In this document: piece by piece, positions 19,704 to 28,172 of the stretch
Position numbering within the stretch: position 1 is the stretch's first letter
How the letters are laid out: the number at the start of each line of letters is the position of its first letter
DNA from: Fen-1364 sp049515135
GTDB lineage: Bacteria > Spirochaetota > Spirochaetia > SZUA-6 > Fen-1364
Assembly: GCA_049515135.1 (NCBI GenBank)
Contig: JBEKUJ010000008.1
Location: 62,001 to 126,000, forward strand
Direction of reading: 5' to 3'
DNA: 64,000 nt
Made by a program: the position numbers and the translations under genes
Notes under the pieces: generated by a model
What the model was told of the DNA's origin: nothing
The model's input: the letters and a program-made list of their open reading frames with translations, nothing else
Database searches by the model: none

Positions 19704-20450
19704 GTGAAACTCGAAGGCAAAGTGGCGATCGTGACTGGCGGTGGACGCGGGATCGGAAGGGCGATAGCAGAGGCTTACGCGGACGAAGCGGCAAAGGTTG
19801 TCGTTGTTGCTGCCCGGCAAAAAGCGGAAATCGAAGAGGTCGCATCGAAAATCAAAGGGGATGCCTTCCTGGCCGATGTGTCGAAACCTCTCGATGTCCA
19901 GGGTCTTGTCGATACGGTTGTTTCAAAGTTCGGCAGAATCGACATCCTGGTGAATTGCGCGGCTCGCGGGATGATGTTCATAAACGAAGATTTCATGGCA
20001 GTTCCGAAGCCCTTTTGGGAAGCCGATCCCGACGCCTGGCGTATGGTTATTGACACCAACGTGTGTGGCGTTTTCCTGCTCACGCAAGCGGTTGTTCCTC
20101 ACATGCTCAAGCATGGCTGGGGAAGAATAATCAACATTTCAATCAACCGTGAGACGATGAAACGTAAGGGCTTCACTCCCTATGGCCCTTCAAAGGCGGC
20201 GCTCGAATCGATGAGCACGATCTGGGCGCAAGAGCTTGCAGGGACAGGGATCACCCTCAACGTGTTACTGCCCGGCGGGGCGACGAACACCGGAATGATC
20301 CCTAAGTCTTTCCCTGAATCCAGACGTAAGGAGTTGATAAATCCGGCGGTGATGGGACCACCTGCAGTCTACCTCGCATCAGACGATGCTCAAGATGTAA
20401 ACGGCCAGAGGATCGTCGCGATTAAATGGCGGAAGGGCAGACCAAACTGA
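19704..20450 (+). CDS. short-chain dehydrogenase/reductase
   Basis: An SDR of about 248 residues. It has the cofactor motif TGGGRGIG, NCAARG in place of the usual NNAG, and the catalytic tetrad region with Ser-Ile-Asn near INISINRE and YGPSKAALE in the position of YxxxK. Thus the YxxxK Tyr and Lys are present (Y-G-P-S-K). The start is uncertain: a GTG at 19704 begins the SDR fold (VKLEGKVAIVTGG), while an in-frame ATG at 19653 would add 17 residues. Substrate unknown. Confidence 0.8.
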   Translation: MKLEGKVAIVTGGGRGIGRAIAEAYADEAAKVVVVAARQKAEIEEVASKIKGDAFLADVSKPLDVQGLVDTVVSKFGRIDILVNCAARGMMFINEDFMAVPKPFWEADPDAWRMVIDTNVCGVFLLTQAVVPHMLKHGWGRIINISINRETMKRKGFTPYGPSKAALESMSTIWAQELAGTGITLNVLLPGGATNTGMIPKSFPESRRKELINPAVMGPPAVYLASDDAQDVNGQRIVAIKWRKGRPN

Positions 20451-20550
20451 TGCCAGCCTGCGTGTGCCATCTTTCGGCCATCATTGGGCGCTCGAGTGGC
20501 TGTACTCCGGGTCTGCGAGAGCCCCTACTCCGGCAAGATAAGGAGGATTA

Positions 20551-21552
20551 ATGAAGAAGCGCCGCCTAGGGACCCAAGGGCCAGAGGTTTCAGTCGTCGG
20601 TCTCGGCTGCATGGCTATGTCCGGCACCTACGGACCCGTGGATGATGGGGAGAGCATTGCCACCATTCACGAAGCTATTGAAAGAGGGGTCACTTTGTTG
20701 GACACGGGAGACTTCTACGGCAGAGGTCACAACGAGCTTCTGCTGCGGGAGGCTCTCAAGGGCGGCAAGCGGGACAAGGTTTTCCTCCAGGTGAAGTTCG
20801 GCGCACAGCTCGAACCTTCAGGCCGCTTCATCGGCTTCGATGGACGCCCCGCCTCCGTGAAGACCTTTCTCACCTATTCGCTGACGCGCTTGGGAACGGA
20901 TCACGTGGATCTCTACCAGCCCTCACGCTTGGATCCCCGCGTGCCGATCGAGGAGACCGTCGGTGCGGTTGCTGACATGGTGAAAGCGGGTTACGTGCGG
21001 TTCATCGGGTTGTCGGAGATGGGAGCTGCCACGATAAGGCGCGCGCACTCTGTCCATCCAATCACCGCGCTTCAGATCGAGTACTCACTCATGAGCAGAA
21101 GCGTGGAGAAAGACATTTTGCCCGCTGTGCGCGAGCTTGGTATCGGCGTGACCGCTTATGGCATACTTTCTCGCGGCCTCATGGCACGCGTGGGTCCGCC
21201 GGAATCAGGGAAAAGCGATATCCGTGGCCGATTCCCGCGTTTCCAGGAGGAAAACCTCAGGAAGAATCTTCGCCTCGTTCAGGCACTTGATACGATTGCG
21301 AAAAGGAAGGGGACCTCGACAGCGCAACTTGCCTGCGCATGGGTTCTGTCTCGAGGCGAAGACATCGTTCCTCTTCTGGGGACGAGAAACAGGAAACAGC
21401 TTCGTGACTCTCTCGGTGCGCTGGAGCTTTCGCTCTCGCCTGCCGACCAGGAAGAAATCGAAAGGGCAGTCCCCGTTTCTGGGGTCGCGGGGGGACGCTA
21501 CGACGAAGCTGCCATGTCTTCCCTGGACAGCGAGCAGCCGAAGACGCAGTGA
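20551..21552 (+). CDS. aldo/keto reductase
   Basis: A 333-residue AKR (TIM-barrel NADPH oxidoreductase). Catalytic Asp and Tyr are visible in LLDTGDFYGRGHNE (about residues 50-60) and the Lys in FLQVKFG (about 85). The His normally found in YYQHRVDP is replaced: this protein reads LYQPSRLDP, as in a known subgroup with Ala/Ser there. AAGGAGG precedes the ATG. It lies about 100 bp downstream of the SDR gene on the same strand and may share its transcript. Confidence 0.85.
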   Translation: MKKRRLGTQGPEVSVVGLGCMAMSGTYGPVDDGESIATIHEAIERGVTLLDTGDFYGRGHNELLLREALKGGKRDKVFLQVKFGAQLEPSGRFIGFDGRPASVKTFLTYSLTRLGTDHVDLYQPSRLDPRVPIEETVGAVADMVKAGYVRFIGLSEMGAATIRRAHSVHPITALQIEYSLMSRSVEKDILPAVRELGIGVTAYGILSRGLMARVGPPESGKSDIRGRFPRFQEENLRKNLRLVQALDTIAKRKGTSTAQLACAWVLSRGEDIVPLLGTRNRKQLRDSLGALELSLSPADQEEIERAVPVSGVAGGRYDEAAMSSLDSEQPKTQ

Positions 21553-21694
21553 AGCTCTGTGCCTGCTGTGGGTTGTAAGCCTTGTTCACTTCGCTCTGGC
21601 ATATCAAGATTGAGATTGAATCAAGCGTTTCTCATAGTTGACCGGGTGTCTCTTTTCGTGGGGGTGCATTCATCTTGTCTGGACCGGAGGGAAT

Positions 21695-22513
21695 ATGGCA
21701 ATCAAAAGCGAATGGGTGCATTACGGGGATCAGATTGGGTATCTCGCCCAGCCTGAGCGGGCGGCACCGCCCCTTCCGGGCGTGGTGATCATTCAAGAAG
21801 CTTGGGGAGTGAACGAACAGATCGAGAATTTTACACGACGAATGGCTGCCGCAGGGTACGTCGCGCTTGCTCCCGATTTGTTCGCAGTCAAAGGAGAGAG
21901 GCCTCCAGCTCTCAGCCGGGAGCGGATTGAGAAAGCCATGGCCTTCATGCAGCGGTTGCCTCCAGGTACTATGATGGACCCCTCCGCAAGAGATACTGCG
22001 CTTGCCGAGCTACCCGAGATTGAGCGACAGCAGATCAGCGAGAGCTTTGGTCAGATTTTCGGCTCCGCTACGCCTGACCGCTTGGAACGCTTCGTAGTTC
22101 CTCTGCGGGGTGCTGTTCGATACCTGCGATCTGAACGCCCCGAGACCCGGCAGCAGCGCGTTGGATGCGTGGGCTTCTGCATGGGCGGGGGCCTCTCGGC
22201 GCTGCTGGCTTGCGAGGAGCCCGAACTGGCGGCCGCGGCGGTCTTCTATGGAAGCGCTCCGTCGGCTGATAAAATTGCGAAGATCAACTGCCCCATGATC
22301 GCTTTCTACGGAGAAAAAGATCAGCGGGTCAACGCTGGCATCCCCGGATTTGAGGAAGCAATGCGCAAAGGTGGGAAATCATTTGAGCACCACATCTATC
22401 CAGGGGCCGCCCACGCTTTCTTCAATGATGACAGACCGAGTTACGACGTGCGAGCTTCCAGGGATTCGTTTGCCCGGCTTCTGACCTTCTTCCTGAAGAA
22501 CCTGACCGGGTAG
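21695..22513 (+). CDS. dienelactone hydrolase family protein
   Basis: A 272-residue alpha/beta hydrolase of the dienelactone hydrolase family. The catalytic triad is visible: nucleophilic Cys in GFCMGGG (about residue 155), Asp in GEKDQRVNA (about 208) and His in GAAHAFFND (about 240). A helical insert at about residues 70-120 lengthens it relative to the classic 230-residue enzyme. The ATG at 21695 is preceded by GGAGGGA; upstream in-frame codons are not used. Together with the CMD-like protein it suggests aromatic or lactone catabolism. Confidence 0.85.
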   Translation: MAIKSEWVHYGDQIGYLAQPERAAPPLPGVVIIQEAWGVNEQIENFTRRMAAAGYVALAPDLFAVKGERPPALSRERIEKAMAFMQRLPPGTMMDPSARDTALAELPEIERQQISESFGQIFGSATPDRLERFVVPLRGAVRYLRSERPETRQQRVGCVGFCMGGGLSALLACEEPELAAAAVFYGSAPSADKIAKINCPMIAFYGEKDQRVNAGIPGFEEAMRKGGKSFEHHIYPGAAHAFFNDDRPSYDVRASRDSFARLLTFFLKNLTG

Positions 22514-22656
22514 CGCGACTCCAAGGCCCTTACGAGGACATAAGATTATCGAGCTGATGACAAAGGCGGTTTTTGCCCTCGTGTGGTGACCAAAACTGCT
22601 TTTGTGAATATATGCGCTTGCATCAGACAAAGGCGCGACAGGAGCAAGCGGATGGA

Positions 22657-22725
22657 GGCAAAGGGACAATTATCGCAATCGTAGGAAGCCCGAATCGCGA
22701 CGGGCGGACAAATCAGTTGGTCCAG
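22657..22725 (+). pseudogene. N-terminal relic of a flavodoxin-like NAD(P)H oxidoreductase
   Basis: A short frame reads GKGTIIAIVGSPNRDGRTNQ, the first strand and FMN phosphate loop of NADPH-dependent FMN reductase/flavodoxin-like enzymes. The family sequence then ends abruptly, so only about 20 codons survive. It is a remnant inside the island. Confidence 0.55.
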
Positions 22726-22872
22726 CTTGGGAACCCGAGACTGTCGTTCCCGGACCTATCCCGGATGTATCCCAATTGCATTAGAAGAAATATGGTCTAC
22801 TTCAGGGTGTATCCCGGATCTATCCCAACTGCGCGGGAAATTTGTGGCACACTTTGTGGCATACCCCCCCGC

Positions 22873-22983
22873 CTACTGCCAGGCCTTCTGAAGCTGTCGA
22901 AGGGCGCTCGGTCCTTCTCAACTTTGCGTTGTCCTGCGCGTAATCAAAGGCTGTCTTGCCCTCACCGTCTCTTGCCCGGACCA
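22873..22983 (-). pseudogene. C-terminal relic of an ankyrin-repeat gene
   Basis: On the minus strand, GKTAFDYAQDNAKLRRTE is followed after a 1-nt shift (near 22907) by ALRQLQKAWQ and a stop. This matches the C-terminal cap of the ankyrin protein at 14283-15056 (GKTAFDYAQ, then KLKGTDALKQLEKASK). Only the cap remains. Confidence 0.7.
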
Positions 22984-23008
22984 GCTTTCGGAATTCTGAC
23001 GATCACAT

Positions 23009-25327
23009 TCAGAACGTGAACTGCTTTGTCTCTGTCCCATCGCACCCAGCGTAATTTTGAAACTGATCGTCAGGGTAACTAATATAGGCGCGCACATCGT
23101 AGCGTGAGAGTTCGCTGAGATCACCTAAAGCTTTCTTAAGTTGCTCCAGTTCGAAGGAGGCTTCAAGGGAGGAACCTTTCATGGAATAGTTATTATTTGC
23201 TGGGACAAATTCCCATGCTCCGCCATTGACTTTCTTGAATATCTCTATCATCCAGCGGTTTTGACGCGGGTCTTTATGGAATTGGATATGCGCTTCGACT
23301 TCTCTCCCTCCGTTCGACAAACCAAGTGCATAATTCGTATTATGCCTTGTATCGAAATTGTTAGGATGAAAGAATGAACTCGGAGTATCATCTTTTATAT
23401 CAAGCCTTAGGTACAGATTTTTCGCATCTACGGCGAGAAAAACCTTATCAATCGCCAAGTTCTTTTCTGCTGGAAATGCTGTTCCTGAAGTGAATGCAGG
23501 CAAAATGCCTTTCCAATCATCGAATTTGCCATCGATTTTTATTGCGGCTTGAGGCAGTGGATCTCCGTCCTGTAGCGCATCCTTCTGACCGCTTTCCCCG
23601 GCGGCAGACGGCTGAGCAGGCAAGGGAAAAATGAATTGCTTTGCAACGGATCTATCGTTTTCTACCCAACTCCACTGGCGGTCAGAATATCCGGTCCGCG
23701 CAGTCACTCTGAAGGACCCCTGCGTGCCGAGATTTTTTCGTATTGATCCCAAAGGGAAAGCTACTTCGAGGAGCGGGCCCTTTATGGAACAATACCCGGA
23801 TGTCCCATCGATCAGCTCAATGTGTCTGCCGACTGTATTGCCTACTTCGACAAACCAGTGGTTGATGTCCTTGTCAAATCTGACCTCAGCCACGACATGG
23901 TTCATTCCATTCTCCAAATCAAGGCCATACAGGGAATGATAAGGCATGTCCCTGATGTCAATTTTCATGTAAAAGTTCTTCGCGTCCATCGCCAGGTAGA
24001 TTTTATCAAAAAAGGAAACTGGCGATGAAGACTCTGCCTGAGAAAACGCGGGCAAAATGCCGTTCCATTCGTCGAAGTTGCCGACCTGTATAGAGGCTTG
24101 CGGTAGTGGATCTCCGTCCTGCAGCGTATCCTTCTGACTACCTTCCGCAGGCGCCTCAGCGGCAGGAGTTTGACCGCTCTCCGCCGGAGGGACCTTGGAG
24201 ACTGTTTTCACGGGATGGCTGAATTCAACGGTGGTAGTCTTACCCATCTTGACCGTGATTGTTTGCTTTTCTTTCTCGCCATCGTCATAGAGCATTTCCA
24301 GTTCATGAGGTCCAACAACGAGGCTTTCTATCGTCGCTAAAGACCCCACAGGAACTTGCCCCTGCGAGATCCCATCAAGGAACAACGTCCCTGATGTGTC
24401 CGTCTCCACGGTGGCCGCCCCATAAGCCCTTGAGACCTTAACTTTAGCAGAAAGATTTTCTTCGCCGGAGGCGCTTTTTTGTGCTGCCGGTTGGCCAGCA
24501 CCGTTCTTGAGAAATAGCAGGAAGCTCGAGCCTTCCTGGTGACCAGAGTCCTTGAGGTCGCCAAAAAGCGGAGTGGTTCGTGTCACGCCTAACCTTATCT
24601 GGTTATAGAGCATGAGCGGATCCAAATAAGGAGAAGTGTTTCCCTCAAGGGCAAGCTTGAGCTGCCGGGTAAATTGGGACTCGTCGGGCACCGACTCCGA
24701 GGCTCCTGATGTGAGCACCTGCCGGGAGACTCGGGCGTATGCATTCTTGAAATACTCGTTTGTGATTGTTGGGGCCATACCGCGAGTGGGATTGAGGATG
24801 TCGCCTGAAAAACAGGAATCGGCAATAAGGGCAACATGCCTCGCCTTCATGTTGCTGATGAAGCCACGGACCTGTGCGTTTGGAAGCCAGTTTGCCTGCT
24901 CGTCGACGTCCGTCCCTCCATCGACGGGGATCCAAAAGCCGAGATTGGAAGATTTATCCAGGTAGCCGTGTCCCGCAAAGAATATCAAAATCGAATCCTC
25001 AGGCTTCGTGCCACTGATTAGCTTATTGAAGAGTTTGATGATGTCCGCTTTTGTCGCGGCCTCGTCATAGAGCTCCATGAAATCGCTGAAGTAGTATCTT
25101 CGGGAGAGAATTTCTTTTATCTCTTTCGCATCCTCAACGGGGTTGCGAAGCGCCATCCAGTTCTGATACTTATCGATAGCGATCAGCACTGCATACTGCT
25201 TGCCGACAACCGCCGTTTCACCTTCAAGCTGACTAACGACGGTTTTCAGGCCACGAAGGTCCGGGTTTTGGGCGAACAAAGGTAAATTCAAGAGCGACAA
25301 GAGAACGACTAAAAGTAATCTTTTCAT
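23009..25327 (-). CDS. secreted caspase-like protein with PEGA and two CBM9-like domains
   Basis: A 772-residue protein with an N-terminal signal peptide (first about 20 residues, ending LFAQ). Residues about 40-270 form a caspase-like (peptidase C14) domain with the catalytic dyad His120 in FFAGHGY and Cys172 in ADSCFSGD. A PEGA-type beta domain follows (about 305-365). The C-terminal half holds two related DOMON/CBM9-like beta-sandwiches, each starting with DGDPLPQA and containing a GNFDEWNGILPAF or GKFDDWKGILPAF segment. It is likely a periplasmic or surface metacaspase-type protease; the substrate is unknown. A signal peptide is unusual for defence caspases, so cell-envelope processing is more likely. 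Confidence 0.82.
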   Translation of the reverse strand: MKRLLLVVLLSLLNLPLFAQNPDLRGLKTVVSQLEGETAVVGKQYAVLIAIDKYQNWMALRNPVEDAKEIKEILSRRYYFSDFMELYDEAATKADIIKLFNKLISGTKPEDSILIFFAGHGYLDKSSNLGFWIPVDGGTDVDEQANWLPNAQVRGFISNMKARHVALIADSCFSGDILNPTRGMAPTITNEYFKNAYARVSRQVLTSGASESVPDESQFTRQLKLALEGNTSPYLDPLMLYNQIRLGVTRTTPLFGDLKDSGHQEGSSFLLFLKNGAGQPAAQKSASGEENLSAKVKVSRAYGAATVETDTSGTLFLDGISQGQVPVGSLATIESLVVGPHELEMLYDDGEKEKQTITVKMGKTTTVEFSHPVKTVSKVPPAESGQTPAAEAPAEGSQKDTLQDGDPLPQASIQVGNFDEWNGILPAFSQAESSSPVSFFDKIYLAMDAKNFYMKIDIRDMPYHSLYGLDLENGMNHVVAEVRFDKDINHWFVEVGNTVGRHIELIDGTSGYCSIKGPLLEVAFPLGSIRKNLGTQGSFRVTARTGYSDRQWSWVENDRSVAKQFIFPLPAQPSAAGESGQKDALQDGDPLPQAAIKIDGKFDDWKGILPAFTSGTAFPAEKNLAIDKVFLAVDAKNLYLRLDIKDDTPSSFFHPNNFDTRHNTNYALGLSNGGREVEAHIQFHKDPRQNRWMIEIFKKVNGGAWEFVPANNNYSMKGSSLEASFELEQLKKALGDLSELSRYDVRAYISYPDDQFQNYAGCDGTETKQFTF

Positions 25328-25693
25328 GGCCGAACCCTCATGGCACCTAAACTGCCCATCGCCACTTTGTGCGGACTGGTTTTGGCTTCGGCTTCGGATG
25401 TCAGGACTTCGAGAAACAGCGGGGCCGGCCGGCCAAGGAAGCCACCGCGCCTTGAATGAAAGAACTTCTTCCCAACTCCTTACGCTATGCCCCCGAACAT
25501 CAATTTGTCAAGGACCAGCGTCTTAGAAGCTCTAACATAAAGGACTCCACAAAACCAGAGCAGCGTCAATCCGCCGCTGCTGTTTTGTTAGCCACCATCT
25601 CTTGTCTGCTCGCGTGGAGTACGATATGATCACCGAGATAAGATAGTTTCCGTGCTTGTCATGAAAGGCGTTTCGGAAGCCTTTCTCGGAGGG

Positions 25694-25857
25694 CGGAAAG
25701 CAGAAACCTGCGCTGTCCCTTCTCATTCTTTTGCTGATTCCCTTTTCCGTTACGGCTCAAGCATCTGAGTCAGCTACTATCCCAGTTTTCTCCGTTCGAC
25801 TCCTGCCAGGATATGGGTTTCCGAGTCCCTGGGACCCAAACTCGGCAATGTTTATCA
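25694..25857 (+). pseudogene. 5' fragment of a secreted-protein gene
   Basis: A frame without a good start reads KPALSLLILLLIPFSVTAQA, a typical signal peptide, and continues into PVFSVRLLPGYGFP. It breaks off where the antisense IS5-type relic begins, so an exported protein gene was truncated here. Confidence 0.45.
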
Positions 25858-25979
25858 TACAGTGTCCCTCTCAGGGCTTGTCGGGGATCCATCGGTTTTC
25901 GACCAGGGTACTTCTTTCTCCGAGGCTTCGGCCGTGGTAGAACATCATGAATCTCCGCCCACAGATCGTCAGGGATCAA
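25857..25979 (-). pseudogene. IS5-type transposase relic (N-terminal fragment)
   Basis: About 41 codons read IPDDLWAEIHDVLPRPKPRR and then YPGRKPMDPRQALRGTLY, the standard N-terminus of IS5-type transposases; the sequence then changes to unrelated codons. Reading in the same frame may extend upstream to about 26009. It represents a different part of the same transposase type as the relic at 9568-9702. Confidence 0.7.
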
Positions 25980-26271
25980 ATCCTCAACTTCAACGCTCTC
26001 CTCCCAGTTGAGGTGAGCTTATCTCAAATTAAATTCCTCCGGTAGTCTTTATGTTAGAGCCTTTTGCTCCGTGGAGGGCCAGCCGTCGGGGGGTAAGCTC
26101 ACCCACCTTCTGCGCATGACCGCTGGATCTAAAACCCGAGACCTTGATGGATGTGGACTTTCGGTCAATTGCCAGCTCGCCCGACCAGATTCGCGAAGGG
26201 ACTTGCACACCAAAGCTGATGAGCATGCCCAGCACACCAAAACAAATCCCGAAAGAACGGGCTTTTCTGAG

Positions 26272-26342
26272 AGCGAGCGAGGAGAATCGAACTCCCGACT
26301 CCAGCTTGGGAAGCTGGGGTAATGCCATTTTACGACGCTCGC
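26272..26342 (-). tRNA. tRNA-Gly(CCC)
   Basis: A complete cloverleaf can be drawn. The acceptor stem GCGAGCG pairs with CGCTCGC. The D-arm is GTAA/TTAC with loop AATGGCA. The anticodon stem CCAGC/GCTGG encloses loop TTCCCAA (anticodon CCC). The T-arm encloses TTCGATT. CCA is not encoded. Its 3' 45 bp are duplicated at 15257-15301, marking it as the integration target of the island downstream of it. Confidence 0.88.
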
Positions 26343-26533
26343 AGGAGAGTAAGGCACTCTCAATTACGGCAACGAGCTGCAATATACAACAGAACAAGGA
26401 GTTGTACAAGAGGCCGAAAGAAAACACAAACGCTTTCGCAGATCCCCTTCGTCCTGCCAGCGGCCATGTCGACCTTCGTCGTGCTATCATAAGCGTTTGA
26501 TGATATTTTACTTTGTGCCGTGAAAGGAAAAGC

Positions 26534-27043
26534 ATGCCAGCCATCAGGCCCATTCAGGACGAAAAACAGATCGAAGAGTGCGTCCAAGTCCTGAGGGCTT
26601 CTTTCGGTACCGTGGCCCAAGAGTTTGGGTTGACCGAGGCCAACGCTCCCACCAACCCCGCCTTCACAACGACAGAGAAGCTCAAAGCGCACACAAAGAA
26701 GCCAGCCAGCCTGTATGGTCTATTCGTCGAAGGGAGGATGGTCGGCTGCGTTGTTGTAGAGAAGTCCAAACAGCGCGAAGAGGTTTTCTTCGTAGAGCGG
26801 CTCGCTGTTCTGCCGAAGGAAAGGCACAAGGGCTACGGGAGGGAGCTCATGCAATACTCCTTTGACATGATTGTGAAGTCAGGAGGCAGGGTAGCTTCGG
26901 TCGGGCTCATGAACAACAACAAGGTTCTGAAGAATTGGTACATCGGCCAAGGCTTCGTTCAGACTTGCGTGAAGATGCTTGAGCACCTGCCGTTCGAAGT
27001 GTGCTTCATGTCAGTGGCGCTCTCGGATCGCCAACCGCACTGA
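26534..27043 (+). CDS. GNAT family N-acetyltransferase
   Basis: A 169-residue GNAT-fold acetyltransferase. The acetyl-CoA pyrophosphate loop is visible as RHKGYGRELM (about residue 100), preceded by the beta-4 strand VFFVERLAVLP; the C-terminal strand region includes NNNKVLKNWYIGQGF. It begins at the ATG at 26534 behind AAAGGAAA. It lies just outside the tRNA end of the island and converges with the PASTA gene. Substrate unknown. Confidence 0.85.
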   Translation: MPAIRPIQDEKQIEECVQVLRASFGTVAQEFGLTEANAPTNPAFTTTEKLKAHTKKPASLYGLFVEGRMVGCVVVEKSKQREEVFFVERLAVLPKERHKGYGRELMQYSFDMIVKSGGRVASVGLMNNNKVLKNWYIGQGFVQTCVKMLEHLPFEVCFMSVALSDRQPH

Positions 27044-27081
27044 CGGGTTGTTCAGGATCCCGTCCGCCCGGATGATCCCCC

Positions 27082-28161
27082 TTAGAAGCCCAGGGGGGTG
27101 GCCTTCTGCCGGGTCACTTCCTGGTCCAGGACTGTCAGGACAATATCGCTTCCGTCAGGAACAATGTAGGGCACAGCCAGGGGTCCGCCGGGATGTTTCA
27201 TCGCGAGGACATTTTTTCGGTCCGAGCCTGAGACGATATCGAGGCTGATGTCCACGGCAATCGGCTCCTGCGGCAGCGAATACTGGAACAACCCGAACAC
27301 GTTTCCCTTCCCCACGTCTCCAGGGGCCGCCATGGTTAACTGGACCACCTGGTCGTAGCCGATTTTTTCCCCCGGCCCTGGGTTCTGCGCAATGACGCTG
27401 CCCGGCGACTTGCCCGCACCCGACTTCTGCACCGTGAAAATAAAAGGAATGTTGGATTTCGTGAGGTCGGCAATTGCCTCCTGGAAGTTCTTGCCTACGT
27501 AGTCACCCACGCTCAGCATGGTCTCTCCGGTCTGGTCCTGACTGACTACCAGCTCCAGGTACGTCAGGCCGGTAATAGGGGTGCCGGGGCTCGGACTCTG
27601 CGCCAGGACTTTGCCGGGGGGAGTCCCGTTTTCAAACCTGTAGAGGATGGGCTCCTTGATGATCAGGTTCGGCGTGTGCGTGGCAAAAAGCGTCTGCAGG
27701 TGAATCTTCACGTCGTCCAGGGTCATTCCGACGTAGTTTTCCACCTTGTCGATCACAGGGCCCCTGCTGACACGCAGGGTGACTATCTTGCCAGCCTTGA
27801 CCAGAGTGCCGGGGGCAGGCCTCTGGGAGATCACGATGTTGCGGTCATAGCTGGTGGAATACTGCACCTGGATGTCCGGATACAGCTCCTTGCTCTGGAG
27901 GTCCATGAGGGCGTCAAGGACGTCCTTCCCTTCGAGGTTAGGAACCAGGGTTTCATCCTGGCCGCGTACGGCTATGGAGAACGTGATCCCGCCAATGACG
28001 AGCATCAGCCCGATGATTCCGACGAACAGGAAGATGGTGAGCTTCAGGCTCCGCGTTTCCGGGGAGTCTTCCGCATTCGGCAGGACCCTGCGGGCGAACG
28101 TCACCGTCCAGTCCGCCGCCTGTTCAAGCCAGACGCGCGCCTTCCAGATGAAATCCCTCAT
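27082..28161 (-). CDS. membrane-anchored PASTA-domain protein
   Basis: A 359-residue protein: a short cytoplasmic N-terminus, one transmembrane helix (about residues 40-62) and then three PASTA domains (about residues 70-140, 142-215, 217-285) and a C-terminal beta region. PASTA domains bind peptidoglycan fragments; no kinase domain is attached. The ATG at 28161 follows AGGAGTGAT and lies 11 bp after the fmt stop. The frame is open far upstream, but that portion only shadows fmt. It is the last gene of the housekeeping operon. Confidence 0.85.
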   Translation of the reverse strand: MRDFIWKARVWLEQAADWTVTFARRVLPNAEDSPETRSLKLTIFLFVGIIGLMLVIGGITFSIAVRGQDETLVPNLEGKDVLDALMDLQSKELYPDIQVQYSTSYDRNIVISQRPAPGTLVKAGKIVTLRVSRGPVIDKVENYVGMTLDDVKIHLQTLFATHTPNLIIKEPILYRFENGTPPGKVLAQSPSPGTPITGLTYLELVVSQDQTGETMLSVGDYVGKNFQEAIADLTKSNIPFIFTVQKSGAGKSPGSVIAQNPGPGEKIGYDQVVQLTMAAPGDVGKGNVFGLFQYSLPQEPIAVDISLDIVSGSDRKNVLAMKHPGGPLAVPYIVPDGSDIVLTVLDQEVTRQKATPLGF

Positions 28162-28172
28162 ATCACTCCTGC

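Larger units (their letters stand above)
15257..26342. mobile_element. tRNA-Gly-associated genomic island (about 11 kb)
   Basis: A segment bounded by the tRNA-Gly(CCC) gene and by a direct repeat of its 3' 45 bp, the arrangement left by site-specific integration into a tRNA gene. The cargo is accessory: redox and detoxification enzymes, an exporter, a caspase-like protein and relics of other genes. No tyrosine integrase, excisionase or replication gene was found, so the element is either decayed or was mobilised in trans. A local duplication of a tRNA fragment is the alternative explanation. Confidence 0.62.

Noticed and set aside
16847..26250. Search for an integrase in the tRNA-bounded island
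   Set aside because: No frame shows the tyrosine recombinase RHRY pattern or a serine recombinase domain.
26029..26553. Minus-strand 174-codon open frame
   Set aside because: It reads straight through the tRNA-Gly gene and has no domain pattern.
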